DNA of 64,000 nt, from NCBI GenBank assembly GCA_034231615.1, contig CM067299.1, forward strand, positions 16,288,834 through 16,352,833, read 5' to 3'. Shown piece by piece: positions 32,510 through 42,340 of the stretch; the stretch's first letter is position 1, and each line of letters begins with the position of its first letter. A program made the translations under genes and the position numbers. This DNA is from Meghimatium bilineatum. Taxonomy: Eukaryota; Mollusca; Gastropoda; Stylommatophora; Philomycidae. The notes under the pieces are model-generated. The model was not told the origin of the DNA and did not search any database. It saw only the letters and a list, made by a program, of their open reading frames with translations.

Positions 32510-32800
32510 AGTGTGGATACAAGTATATACTGATGATAGGACACAGGGACACCCCAAGTTTAAACCACTACTTAAATAGGCTAAGACTGGTGCCATCACC
32601 TCTGTACCCATGTGGCAGGCAGCACAGGCCGTGTAACTTATGTTACAAGACTGCGTTACACTAAACCAGTTAAGGAATGAGCACTGTCCCACAGAGACAG
32701 ATATTCACAGAAAGCTGTATGAGAACGCTGAAGAGCTTTCAAATACAGCAGCATCTTTCAAGGAAACTGGATTCGCCATGTAGACATGTTAAACTTCGCA
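32510..32800 (+). pseudogene. I-type LINE C-terminal tail
   Basis: In the plus direction TGAITSVPMWQAAQA and HCPTETDIHRKLYENAEELS followed by SFKETGFAM match the tail seen at 38517-38777. Confidence 0.6.
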
Positions 32801-33264
32801 CGAGAAGAGGAATAAGAAGTCCGGTTAGTTGTATTTGAAGGTCTGGTAGTTTTCTAGACTAACACGTTTTGGAGTGATGTTCTTGCATATGTCAGGAATA
32901 ATACAGACCGGGGGAAAAGATTGGCGTTCATCAGTTTTTCGGTTTTAACCTTGCTTGTCTAGATTACTGCATCGTAATTATGACATAATTTCGCTGTGGG
33001 TACCTTGATTGTATCTAATATTTTTTGGGTATTCTATTCCCGCTCCTCCATTTTCACGATAAATTTTCACTATCATATGCAACATGGTAAGGACGAACTT
33101 TGATACAAATCTTATATAATGATTAAAAAATGGACTTCCGGTAGTGACGTCCGTTGATGGATGGTGTTTCTCTAATCAAGTCTGGGTCATTCTGTCGATC
33201 GTTGGATTAATCAACTAACATCGTAAAGTCCAGACCGATTTGTGTAACATAAGTCAGTTCATTC
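32801..33264. other. Non-coding DNA, no feature recognised
   Basis: No exon or repeat could be assigned. Confidence 0.4.
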
Positions 33265-33740
33265 CAATTCTTTTTTTTATTCATAAGCGCTTGTTTAATT
33301 CCTGCGTTATTCCGGTGCTATCATATGGATGTGAGAGCTGGAAAAGCTCTTTATCTTTAGAAAAGAAATTACTGAGTTTCGAGAACAAATGTCTTCGTAG
33401 GATAACTAACACCATTGGAGTGAATTCAAATCGAATGATAAAATCAGAGAAGAGACACATCAAAATTTCATGACATATGTTATCAGAAAACGCCATTGGT
33501 CCTACATCGGGCATGTCCTACGCGCAGACAGAATACACCACCAATCTCTTGAATGGATTACCTACAGGCAAAAGAGCCATGGGTAGACCAAAAGAAACAC
33601 TCAGAAGAACAATACTTAGAGAAAGTAAAACAATCAATATCCATACTATTCAAGAACTGCACAGAATAGCTTTGAACAGACAGAGTTGGAGAGATCTGAC
33701 CTATGCCCTATCCGCTAACTTCAGCGCAAAAGGAAAATGA
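33265..33740 (+). pseudogene. LINE ORF2 3' coding end
   Basis: Two plus frames (33240-33473, 33477-33740) carry NSCVIPVLSYGCESWKSS, FENKCLRRI, GRPKETLRRTILRES and HRIALNRQSWRDL. They are separated by a stop. The 87-codon second frame runs to the natural terminus NFSAKGK. It is 5' truncated. Confidence 0.7.
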
Positions 33741-34026
33741 ATGAATGATTATAATTATTCAATTATGTATTTGATGTGATTATGCGCATGTATTAATGAG
33801 CGGACATTGTTTATAACTCTGTATACAAATAGCAGAATCTGCACCAGTTATATATCCATAAATGAACAGGACACACGTATACTATTTATATGTCCAGCTA
33901 TAGACAGAACAACTGGATAAACGCATCTCTAGGGGAAGACGAAACCCATATTCTGATTAACCATCTGGGACTTGACCGAATAATTATTTTCGTTACGAAG
34001 GACATTCACCCTTCATGTTGATAATA
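33741..34026. other. AT-rich DNA, no feature recognised
   Basis: No exon or repeat could be assigned. Confidence 0.4.
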
Positions 34027-34735
34027 CAATGTAGCTTCAAAAAGTTCTAGGAATGAGTGGATTATAGGCATATAGAAATAAGTAATAAAAGAATTATCTA
34101 CATTAGAAGGAGTTTCCTTCGGTAACTGCACACTTTTACCAACATGCATACAGTTACTAGAAACATTCGTGAGACGCATTCTTTGAGACCTGTCTCAGCT
34201 GTCTTGTCACATTGGTTTTAACGTCATCTGTATCCTTGAATCGCTGCCATTTCAGTGCCGATTTAATTCGAGGTAATAAGGAAAAATCAGCCGGTGCAAG
34301 GTAACGTGAATATGGAGACTATTCCAAGATGGCATCGTGCTTTGCACGGCACTGCTTTACCAGTAGGGATCGGTGCACCGGCGCATTGTCATGCAGCATA
34401 ATCCATTTGTATGTACTCCATTTTTCTGGTTGTTCTCGTCTGATTGCATTTAATTGCGGTATCACCGTACACTTTATTAAGCAAGGTTAGTATTTCTGAG
34501 GGCGACATCGTAAAGAAAACACAGAATTTAAAATGTGTACGTTATTCAAGTACATTTTCAACTCTGATGATTCAACTCGCACGACACATAAACAAACATC
34601 TGTGTCTTTTCTTTGAAAGTATATGTGAAGGTCACGTCTACCACATCCTTTTATCATGGTCATTACCAATTTCTAAATATAATCTTCCATTCAAATACTA
34701 GTCAACTATTCCGGGAACTTTTTGAAGCTACCCCG
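34027..34735 (-). mobile_element. Second mariner-family element, internally deleted
   Basis: GTAGCTTCAAAAAGTTC occurs near the left end and its inverse near the right end (34710-34730), each a few bases from a flanking TA (34025-34026, 34736-34737). Length 709 bp is about half a full mariner. The transposase relic inside is on the minus strand. The termini differ from the 7503 element, so it is another family. Confidence 0.8.
34165..34520 (-). pseudogene. Mariner transposase remnant
   Basis: The minus strand reads MSPSEILTLLNKVYGDTA (N-terminal helix-turn-helix region), then after about 20 codons KWIMLHDNAPVHRSLLVKQ, a YSRYLAPADFSLLPRIKSAL block and FKDTDDVKTNVTRQL. The second and third aspartate regions are thus present, with a stop between them and one residue missing from the usual spacing. 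The section bearing the first aspartate is deleted, as in the 7503 element. Confidence 0.8.
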
Positions 34736-34796
34736 TATATGCTGTTATCTTTTATTGCTTTTACTAGTGAATATTTATTTGACCCTTTTCGTTTTA

Positions 34797-35075
34797 TCTT
34801 CTTCTTCTTTTGCGTTCATTCTCAAACTCCTGCAGATTAGCAGGTTGTAGTTCATAGAAAGAAATGCGTTGGGTCAATGTTCACTGCTTTGATGTTATAT
34901 TTTCGCCTTTCGGTCTGGCATATCCGACTTCAGCATGGCTTCTGTGTCCCTCTACTATATATGGTATGGTGCAGTCATCTCCACACCATAACCTCCTTAG
35001 TCGTCTCGTACGATATGATTGGAAGACAAATAGTGCTGCTATTCTTTGCTCTCCTATCGGACTCCGGCAGTGGTA
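34797..35075 (-). mobile_element. SINE family A copy
   Basis: Complete in minus orientation: TTCTTCTTTTGCGTTCATTC, CTGCAGATTAGCAGGTTGTA, CGCCTTTCGGTCTGGCATAT, ACTTCAGCATGGCTTCTGTG and TTCTTTGCTCTCC. Confidence 0.8.
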
Positions 35076-35084
35076 TCTGTAGGA

Positions 35085-35170
35085 ATAATAGCTATGGTTA
35101 GTTGGTAGTCTCTGACGGAATAGTAGCAACATCTACGGTTAGTTGGTGGTCTCTGACGGAATAAAGAAAC
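35085..35170. repeat. 41-bp repeat, about 2 copies, left of the 35.2-36.3-kb segment
   Basis: GGTTAGTTGGTGGTCTCTGA units with AGTAGCAACATCTA. The same unit recurs at 36393-36475. Confidence 0.8.
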
Positions 35171-36299
35171 ATCTGGGGTGCAAAGGGAACGCATTGCACT
35201 AGGCGGACCCAGGTTAGCAGATAACCAAGATCCCAAATGTACCTCCTCGCGGTGCACCCCGGAAACAGAAATACAGCAGCACGAGCTGATTCTGGCCAAA
35301 TCATTTGGGGATCGTGTCCGAGAATGTGGAGGTAGCAGATAGAAAGAGATTTGACTGCATAAGAGACAGACAATATCTCCGACACCACCAGCATCACCAC
35401 ATATAGCGACACTGTCGACATACAGTGAAGCTAGTCAGTCCAGTCCGAACATTGGAGGGGCGGCCAATGTAAAATGCACGTAAAGGTAGATGCATGGCGA
35501 GAGACAAATTGATGTCATACTGAGTACAATGACACAATGAAAGGGCAGAACAGCGCCAAAGGGCAGCGCGAACTGCAAATAGAAAGTGAAAAGTCCCTAG
35601 GAAAGGGGTACTACAAGCTCCGTCAGCTCGAGACGAGCAACTAGTTACCTGTGCTCCTTATAGGTAGAGACATAGACCCAATCATGAGCGTTCGGAAAAG
35701 CAAGAAGACCTAACCCAACTCCGATGTCGAGCCTTCCTAAACCGGAAATATGCTCACAAAGAGAAAGGGTTCCTTACCCGATGGGCTTAGGCAAAAAAAG
35801 GGACAACGATAGCAGTCCTGGCCCAACTATACTGTCAAGGATTCCTATACCGGAAATACATTTGCAGAGAGAAAGGGTTCAGTACCTGATGGGCTCAGGC
35901 GCTATTGGGACAAAGTCGCTCAGCTCGAGAACGCCTTGCTCTCAAACGCGTGGTGTGAGACTCGAACTTGGACGAGAGATTCACGATGTCGGTGAATGAC
36001 ACCTCGGCTAAGAAGGCGAAAGAGCCAGGGTCCAACTCTTCTGTTGAGTTCTTCCTCTTAAGGAACCAGGCTCATGGATGAGAAACGGTTTAGTACCCGA
36101 TGGGCACAGGCACAGTACGTCTAATTACACGAGGCAAGTTCATAGACAGTGGAAAACCTCGTGCGAGACAGACGTGAGCAAAAGTCGTCTGGGCGAAGAG
36201 TCACCACATACGCGTGCCTGGCGACAGATAGGGAGGCTGTCACAGGCTAGGGTAGCCCACCCGAATTGTCAAGGCATGCCGAAATCGAATTTGCTAGGC
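35171..36299. other. Unclassified GC-richer segment between two copies of a 41-bp repeat
   Basis: The base composition is clearly richer in G+C than the rest of the window. A roughly 110-bp internal duplication carries AGAGAAAGGGTTC and CCCGATGGGCTTAGGC / CTGATGGGCTCAGGC (about 35760 and 35865), with a third echo at 36088. An open frame 35724-35999 spans the duplication, but I recognise no protein. It may be a transposon 5' region or a horizontally acquired or duplicated segment. Confidence 0.4.
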
Positions 36300-36392
36300 C
36301 TACAAGGCGCATAACGGTGGCACAACGTAATCACGCTCCCGGCGGAAATCGCACTGATATCCGTGCTGGTTACAATGGAGCGAACGCAAAAC
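36300..36392 (+). mobile_element. SINE family C copy
   Basis: AGGCCTACAAGGCGCATAAC, GGCGGAAATCGCACTGATAT and GGAGCGAACGCAAAA; the reverse of 32225-32350. Confidence 0.55.
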
Positions 36393-36475
36393 ATAGCAAC
36401 ATCTATGGTTAATTGGTGGTCTCTGACGGAATAATAGCAACATCTATGGTTAGTTGGTGGTCTCTGTATGGATAA
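36393..36475. repeat. 41-bp repeat, about 2 copies, right of the segment
   Basis: AGCAACATCTATGGTTAATT and GGTTAGTTGGTGGTCTCTG repeat the unit of 35085-35170 in the same orientation. Confidence 0.8.
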
Positions 36476-36554
36476 TAAACTATGAACACCGGTATCCCTC
36501 GACATCTTCTGCAGACAGGTAGACAACATATGGGCCTGCATGTATCGAAATTGC

Positions 36555-36690
36555 GGGGGGGGGGGGGGGTTGTAGCGTGAAGGTAAACTTGTTTACATAA
36601 TTAACCATGATTTCTTGACGGTTGTTAACAGAGGAAAAAAGGGGTCAAAAACTGGCAAACAGTTGTTGACGTAGTATTTGAACTGCCCCC
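36555..36690 (+). repeat. Dispersed repeat beginning with a G15 tract
   Basis: After the G run (36555-36569), TTGTTTACATAATTAACC, AAAAAGGGGTCAAAAACTGG and AACAGTTGTTGACGTA match the inverse of 57045-57150. Confidence 0.5.
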
Positions 36691-36724
36691 TTATCTAACT
36701 TTCTGTCTACCTTATATGTTTACC

Positions 36725-36870
36725 AGTTGTCCACTAGACAAACCACCATGCAATAGAAAAACAGAAAACCTTTTAGTAGATGATATGTCGTTATATTGAG
36801 GTTTCTTATGGAAGCTTTGTAGTATGTCATCTATACAATTATAGATCCCCTCTGAGTAAAAGGCTCCTTC
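36725..36870 (+). repeat. R370 dispersed repeat, left-hand part
   Basis: CTAGACAAACCACCATGCAA, TAGTAGATGATATGTCGTTA and TATGTCATCTATACAATTAT match 42505-42607. Confidence 0.7.
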
Positions 36871-37583
36871 AATTATCTTAAGTAATCCTAGACATTACAC
36901 TAATCCGAAAGATGAAGTCTCCTGGGTATGAAAAAAAGCTCAGAAAAACAACTCCACTGCACATAGGAAGTAAGAGCTAATCGCTCGCAATTCCTGGGGT
37001 TCACAAACAAGCAACAAATAAACCTCGTATATTTCTTCAACTTGACTAGTTCTTTTCTTGCGTGGTCTTTATTGTGAAACTCTCTCATTGCAAGATAGAC
37101 TCGCTTTATTGTTCTTGTCTATACTGTGGGGATGGTAGTAGCTGGGGGGGGGGGGGGGGGTTCGGCGATTGTCTAGTGATATATCTATCTAGATTTGTAA
37201 TTCGTCATGTGTAATCTCCAATACATTTCCATAAGTTAAACTAGTGTTTGTGTTTCGATATGTGATCACAATGATACAATCGCTTTCACAAACCCATGTT
37301 ATTTAAATAGTGGAAGTGAACTACGCCTTCAACATTTCTCTGTGGTTGCAAAGCAGTCATTATAATTTTGGAAACATAGAAGGAAGATCTCTTGCAAATA
37401 ATAATCGTACATCTTGTTTGTAAACAGTGACAGTAAAATTGTAAGTAGTCAAGTTGTTATTTGAAAATATTGCAGGCTTACATTATTTCTGGCACAAATA
37501 GTTCATAAATGATGATTTGATCTTAGGTAATAACTGCAGTAAAACTGAAATCTAACATGCGAAACGTGATACAGGGTAATGAA
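36871..37583. other. Non-coding DNA, G17 tract
   Basis: A G run at 37144-37160 is the only notable feature. Confidence 0.45.
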
Positions 37584-37878
37584 GTTCTAGTAATCACTGG
37601 TAGCACACTTAATAACACGCACACAAATCGATATTTCGATCAAAATGTCTTTATCAAGAATACATTCACAACATTATATGACGAGTAAGAACTATTCACG
37701 TTCATATGCCAATGACAGGGGTGAACGTAAAGCTCTATATTTAGTTCTGTCGTTGACATATGATCGTTGATAGTTCTTACTCGTCACAATATGTTGTGAA
37801 TGTGTTCTTGGTAAAAGTCTTTTGGTCAAACGTTGATTTGTGTGTGTTATTATGTGTGCTACCAGTGATTATCAAAAC
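37584..37878. mobile_element. Foldback (palindromic) element
   Basis: Arms 37584-37718 and 37747-37878 are inverted copies at about 80-85 percent by eye. They share TAATCACTGGTAGCACAC at the outer end and ACGAGTAAGAACTAT inside, and surround a 28-bp centre. Nearly the whole 295 bp is thus a hairpin. No coding capacity; flanking duplication unclear. Confidence 0.85.
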
Positions 37879-38402
37879 TTTATCATCATGAATGACGATT
37901 TGGTTTGGCTGAACACAGTTTGTAAAAATTTTGTTTCATCGACTCATGTTCGGCATTATATATTGTTGATTCGACTGACTCAAGCGTGTCATTATTTTGT
38001 ATGCTAAATTGATTCGTCACTTTCTTGACATGATTAATTACATCAATTTGTTTTGATTGTCATGATATTCAAATAATCAAACCAACTACTCTTGTCAACT
38101 TGCATCAATATCTCATAACTAAAATTTATATAGTGTTTCCGTGTGATGATATTAGGTAAACTTTAACAAGTGTAGTCAGACTAAGGTGTAAGGAAAACTA
38201 CTAAAATTAGAAAGTGGCGCACTGATGTGAGATAAATTGGATTGAAAGACGTATATTTCGCTGTCAAACTGTAAACTTTGTCTTAAAGCATTCCGCTCTC
38301 GGAAAAACATTCAACTAATCGACAGGAGTTTGGGCACCGATTGCAGAAATAGAGGAGGGTGGGGATGTTGATGCTGATAATAGTTATAACAATGGTACAG
38401 TT
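37879..38402. other. AT-rich DNA, no feature recognised
   Basis: No exon or repeat could be assigned. Confidence 0.4.
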
Positions 38403-38960
38403 GCTTCTTCTTCTTTTGCTCGCTTGGGGTGAAATTCTGTCTCTTTTATAAACCTGAGTAAAATACAAGGACGATCAGCTTTATAATTCTTCTTCTTTCG
38501 TTCACTTGAAACATGTCTATATCTGTAATTCTGTCTCCTTAATAAAACTCACTGTCTTTTGTAGTTCATACAGTGTCCCATAGAGTTTTGATTCCAGTGT
38601 TGTTTCCTCTGGCCAATATGTCTGCCTCAGCATTTCATGCTCAGAACACTCTTGAAGTATATGTTTGGCACTCTGTGCTGCCTGTCCACATGTACACATG
38701 GACTTGTGAAATCTTGAACTGTGTATACATGTGACTGCTGAGTCGGATGTGCCCTGTTCTGAGGCGTAGAGTGACAACTTGAAGTGATCTATTCATATTT
38801 TGATAGGCATCTTGTGTTGGATTTCTAATTGCTTTGATCATCTGTTTCTTTTGATGGTAAGCTAGTGGTTGATAATCAGCAGTAGCACACTTAGCCAGAC
38901 GATATGTTTTCTCGTTTCTATAATTTTCCTAATGTTATTCACTGCATAGCTACTTTACGC
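38403..38960 (-). pseudogene. I-type LINE 3' end
   Basis: Minus frames 38841-38641 and 38777-38517 carry NRSLQVVTLRLRTGHIRL, MCTCGQAAQSAKHILQEC and WPEETTLESKLYGTLYELQK, shifted by one frame. The C terminus is followed by ACTTGAACGAAAGAAGAAG-like sequence in the sense of the gene. A second, shorter end duplicate lies at about 38403-38470. Confidence 0.75.
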
Positions 38961-39054
38961 TAACTGCTTGGTTCGGTCATTAGCATTTCCAGGTCTGGTA
39001 GTTTTATGATGTTGGTGACGACGACGGTAGAACTGTGATTGATGAGGTTGTAAT

Positions 39055-39322
39055 TCTTGTTCTCTATTCCATGTGAAGTTTGATTCTTTATCCCAGGCGA
39101 AGTTTGACTCTCTATCTCAGGTGAAGTTTGACTATCCCATGTGAAGTTTATCTATCTTAGGTGAAGTTTGATCCTCTACCTTAGGTGAAATTTGACTGTC
39201 TACCCGAGATGAGGTTTTATTCTCTATCCCAGGTGAAGTTTTACTCTCTGTCCCAGGTGAAGTTTTACTCTATAGCCCAGGTGAAGTTTTACTCTTATCT
39301 CAGGTGAAATTTGACTCTATGA
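39055..39322. repeat. 24-bp minisatellite, about 11 diverged copies
   Basis: Units of CTCTATCCCAGGTGAAGTTT; TTTGAC and TTTTAC variants and shortened units are mixed. Confidence 0.9.
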
Positions 39323-39702
39323 ATTGATTTTCAGTTCCACATTGGTGTTTCTTTAGAAGTCTCTTTGATGGGGAGGTTTTCTAGAACTTTTGCAAGTTCC
39401 AGATGACTGGCTCAATGTTAGTGTAGCGCATTACCACCAGCTGGGTAGTCATCTACTCTAGGGAATGGGGAGAGGTGGGCTTTGCCGTGACTTTCTTGCA
39501 ATATATTTATTATCTACATTATGAGAAAAATTGGTTTGATATATAATGTGACAACAGGCAAGAAAAAAGGAGGAAAGAGAAAGACGGTGTTAATGATTGA
39601 AGTTACTGGATGAAGTTTGATATCATGGAAGAGTAGTGTCCGCAGTGGAAATTATATACAGTACTGCGATCGTAACTTTGTGGAGATACTGATAGTCTAC
39701 AC
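39323..39702. other. Non-coding DNA, no feature recognised
   Basis: No exon or repeat could be assigned. Confidence 0.4.
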
Positions 39703-40176
39703 CAGGGGTCGGCAACCTTTTGCTAACTGTGTGACAACTTAAGGTTTCAACGTATTCAGAGTGCCAACATCACATATCATTTTATACATTTTATACATTC
39801 TTATTTTACCATATATTTTATTATTATATTTTAATTAATTAATATATAGTGATATTCAATAATATGTAAAGTTGTAAAAAAATTAAAAGAAATAGAGTAT
39901 CTTGAAAGATTTAAAAAAAAAACTTTGTTATTATTAATGGGAGCCTTGCCCTTACATGGTCTTGGCCAGTTGCTCAATATCGACAACATTCTTTAACACT
40001 TTGAGTTTGACACAATTTTCTGAATGTTCAGGCGTTAGGCGAGTGCCGAAATGAGCGAGGAAACCCCGCTAATCGATTTATAATCAACTTTATACAGGAA
40101 ACGTGAAGTCTTCGTGCCATTTGAAACTGCTTGGTGTGCCAGGTGTGGCATACGTGCCATAGGTTGCCGACCCCTG
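39703..40176. mobile_element. hAT-type MITE with 8-bp target-site duplication
   Basis: CAGGGGTCGGCAACC starts the element, and its inverse GGTTGCCGACCCCTG ends it. Flanks GTCTACAC (39695-39702) and GTCTACGC (40177-40184) form an 8-bp duplication with one change. The 474-bp inside is mainly A+T-rich with no transposase frame. Confidence 0.9.
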
Positions 40177-40429
40177 GTCTACGCTACCCACCTCGTCATA
40201 TGATGATAGACCATGGATTGGGAAATAGTTATATAACTGCGCTATTATTTAGTTCATATCAGAATTCCACCAATAATACGCAATAGCTAACCGATTCTAT
40301 CACCATTCACATCTTAGGGTAGCTATCTGTAAATAAAATCACATGCAGCAGGTCTGAATGCCACACCAGAAGCCAACCACGACATAAGAGCAAACTCTGA
40401 GATGACTAGCTGATAACATATTGATTCTT

Positions 40430-40665
40430 TTCTCTCGTGGAAGAGATTCTTCCTGGCGTTGTGACTAAACTTTGTGCTCAGGAGCTCGCGGGTGTGAATC
40501 TCGTTCGCGATATCTTTTTAACAAAGTTGTTGTTTTTTTTCTCGGAGATCCCTTGGGATTATTACTTGAAGCTACGGAGTTACGTGCATTTTATCAGTGG
40601 TGCTCTCTACAAGCTGAGTGCTGCTTCGTTGAGAGGTACCGAGTATATATTGGGTAACCGGAGTA
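40430..40665 (+). mobile_element. tRNA-derived SINE family D, copy 2
   Basis: CTGGCGTTGTGACTAAAC and GGGTGTGAATCTCG stand for A and B boxes; TCGGAGATCCCTTGGGATTA and TTACTTGAAGCTACGGAGTT match 5748-5980. The 107-codon open frame here is therefore not a gene. Confidence 0.65.
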
Positions 40666-40804
40666 CAATGAGTATTATATATGATTATGAGTATTATATG
40701 TATTATTACGCGTTCTATATGCATTTTCAACCCTTTCCTCTTTGTAGAAGTCCCATATGACGACAACTACACAAATATATTTTGATCCCTTTTTTGTAGT
40801 AAGC

Positions 40805-41035
40805 CTCGTCTTGTGGAGCATGGTAGCCTAGTTGATAGTGAGCTTGCTTGCTATCATCGGGTTACAGCTTGCCAGGAAACCACGTTCGGACACGTAAATT
40901 CCTGGTCATGATTTCTCACCTGACACGACCGTTCCTCCAGTCAACTCAGCTGTAAATTGGCACCTGATGAATGAGTTGTGGAAGGTAAACACAGCAAGGA
41001 AGGGAATTAACAGTTGCTGCAGCTTAGTACACGAA
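40805..41035 (+). mobile_element. tRNA-derived SINE with a conserved central domain
   Basis: GGTAGCCTAGTTGATAGTGA resembles a tRNA A-box region. A central AACTCAGCTGTAAATTGG then CACCTG looks like one of the conserved domains shared by several invertebrate SINE superfamilies, as I recall. Single copy in the window. Confidence 0.55.
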
Positions 41036-41129
41036 GAGTTATCCTCATCACGACGACAGGTTGCTGTCAAATAACATTTCTCTATCTTCTCAAAGCATTG
41101 AACAACAAGAAAAGCTGAAATATTCTAGA

Positions 41130-41250
41130 TATGAAATGTAACTCCCTCCACCGTACACACAATCGCAACATAGCTCCCTTAACCTCACACACAATTGAAT
41201 TACAGCTCCCTCCACCTCACATAGAATTGAACTATAACTCACAGGATCTC
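41130..41250. repeat. Small tandem array, about 40-bp unit, 3 copies
   Basis: AACTCCCTCCACCGTACACA, TAGCTCCCTTAACCTCACAC and CAGCTCCCTCCACCTCACAT are successive units. Confidence 0.75.
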
Positions 41251-41632
41251 TATTGCTCGTTCTTTCTTTACATCCATCCTTTAGAAACTTCATATTATCA
41301 TTATTGATATGACTAATACTTTCAGTCAACGAATACCAGCTTCACCATGTATATTAACGTAAGGACGCCCCACAGATTACAGAGACCTTCCATTTGTGCC
41401 GACTTGACTGACATTCGTGAACGTAAGTTTAGATATTTTTTAAATTACTATTTGAACCCTAGCCAACGTTTTAAAATTACTTTTTTTCTTTTTTTTTTTA
41501 TCTCTGAATCGTAACCAAATTTTCATTAAACGTCCCTTCCCCTGGGCTCCTGAGCAAAAAATACACAAAAACGACACCCCAACAAATCTTAGTTATTTTA
41601 ACAGAAATAAGATATAAAGTTATGTTATGTTT

Positions 41633-41908
41633 TGGTGTTGCCGGGGCCCGAAAGGGGAGCAAAGAATAACAACACTGTTTACCTTCCACGCATGTCGTAA
41701 AAGGCGACAAGGAGGTTATGGGATGGAGTTGGTTGTCCCATCCCATATAGGGTCAGTGACCCAAAGCCATGCTGAAGTCGGATGTGTCAGGCCGAAAGGC
41801 GCAGATATTGCAGCAATGCTGTAAACCATGACACAACGCATTCCGTTCTCCGGACTACATCCTGCTAATCTGCAGGAGTTTGAGAGCGAACGCAGAAGAA
41901 GAAGTAAT
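41633..41908 (+). mobile_element. SINE family A, best full-length copy
   Basis: Head GCCGGGGCCCGAAAGGGGAG, then CACGCATGTCGTAAAAGGCG, CCCATCCCATATAGGGTCAG, GAAGTCGGATGTGTCAGGCC, GAAAGGCGCAGATATTGCAG, CCGTTCTCCGGACTACATCC and tail GCGAACGCAGAAGAAGAAG. No tRNA-like A/B boxes are obvious. The 3' tail matches the I-type LINE terminus at 4055. Confidence 0.85.
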
Positions 41909-42340
41909 ATGGACTGATCGTATGCTTCAAGTGTTTTTGCTTTATGTGAAAGTCCTCCCAGCAATTTTCTTTAGAGAAAGTGGTACACTTATAATAATAA
42001 TAATAATATCACCAAAATTGTGTCTTTACAAGGTATGCCCTAGTCTTTACTACAATTGTCGTAATTTATAGACCTACTTACGAATAATATTCGCTTACTC
42101 GCAAGTGATTCATCTGAGTATATTTCCATATCATTTACAGAATAATCACCATCTAAATATAATTCATTTATACCTGAATCACCAAGCACAAACTCAGCAA
42201 CTTATTCAGCTATATATGAACACACAAATCCCGATTTTGAACATTCATTTGGTTTAAAATACTATCTTTACCGTCAAACGTGTACGCCATTTTGTGAAGC
42301 CGCTATCCCACAATGCAATTTTAAAAAATGGTATTGGCCT
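41909..42340. other. AT-rich DNA, no feature recognised
   Basis: Contains a short (AAT)n run near 41993. No exon was assigned. Confidence 0.4.

Noticed and set aside
40437-40760. 107-codon open frame as a gene
   Set aside because: It overlies a tRNA-derived SINE shared with 5748-5980.
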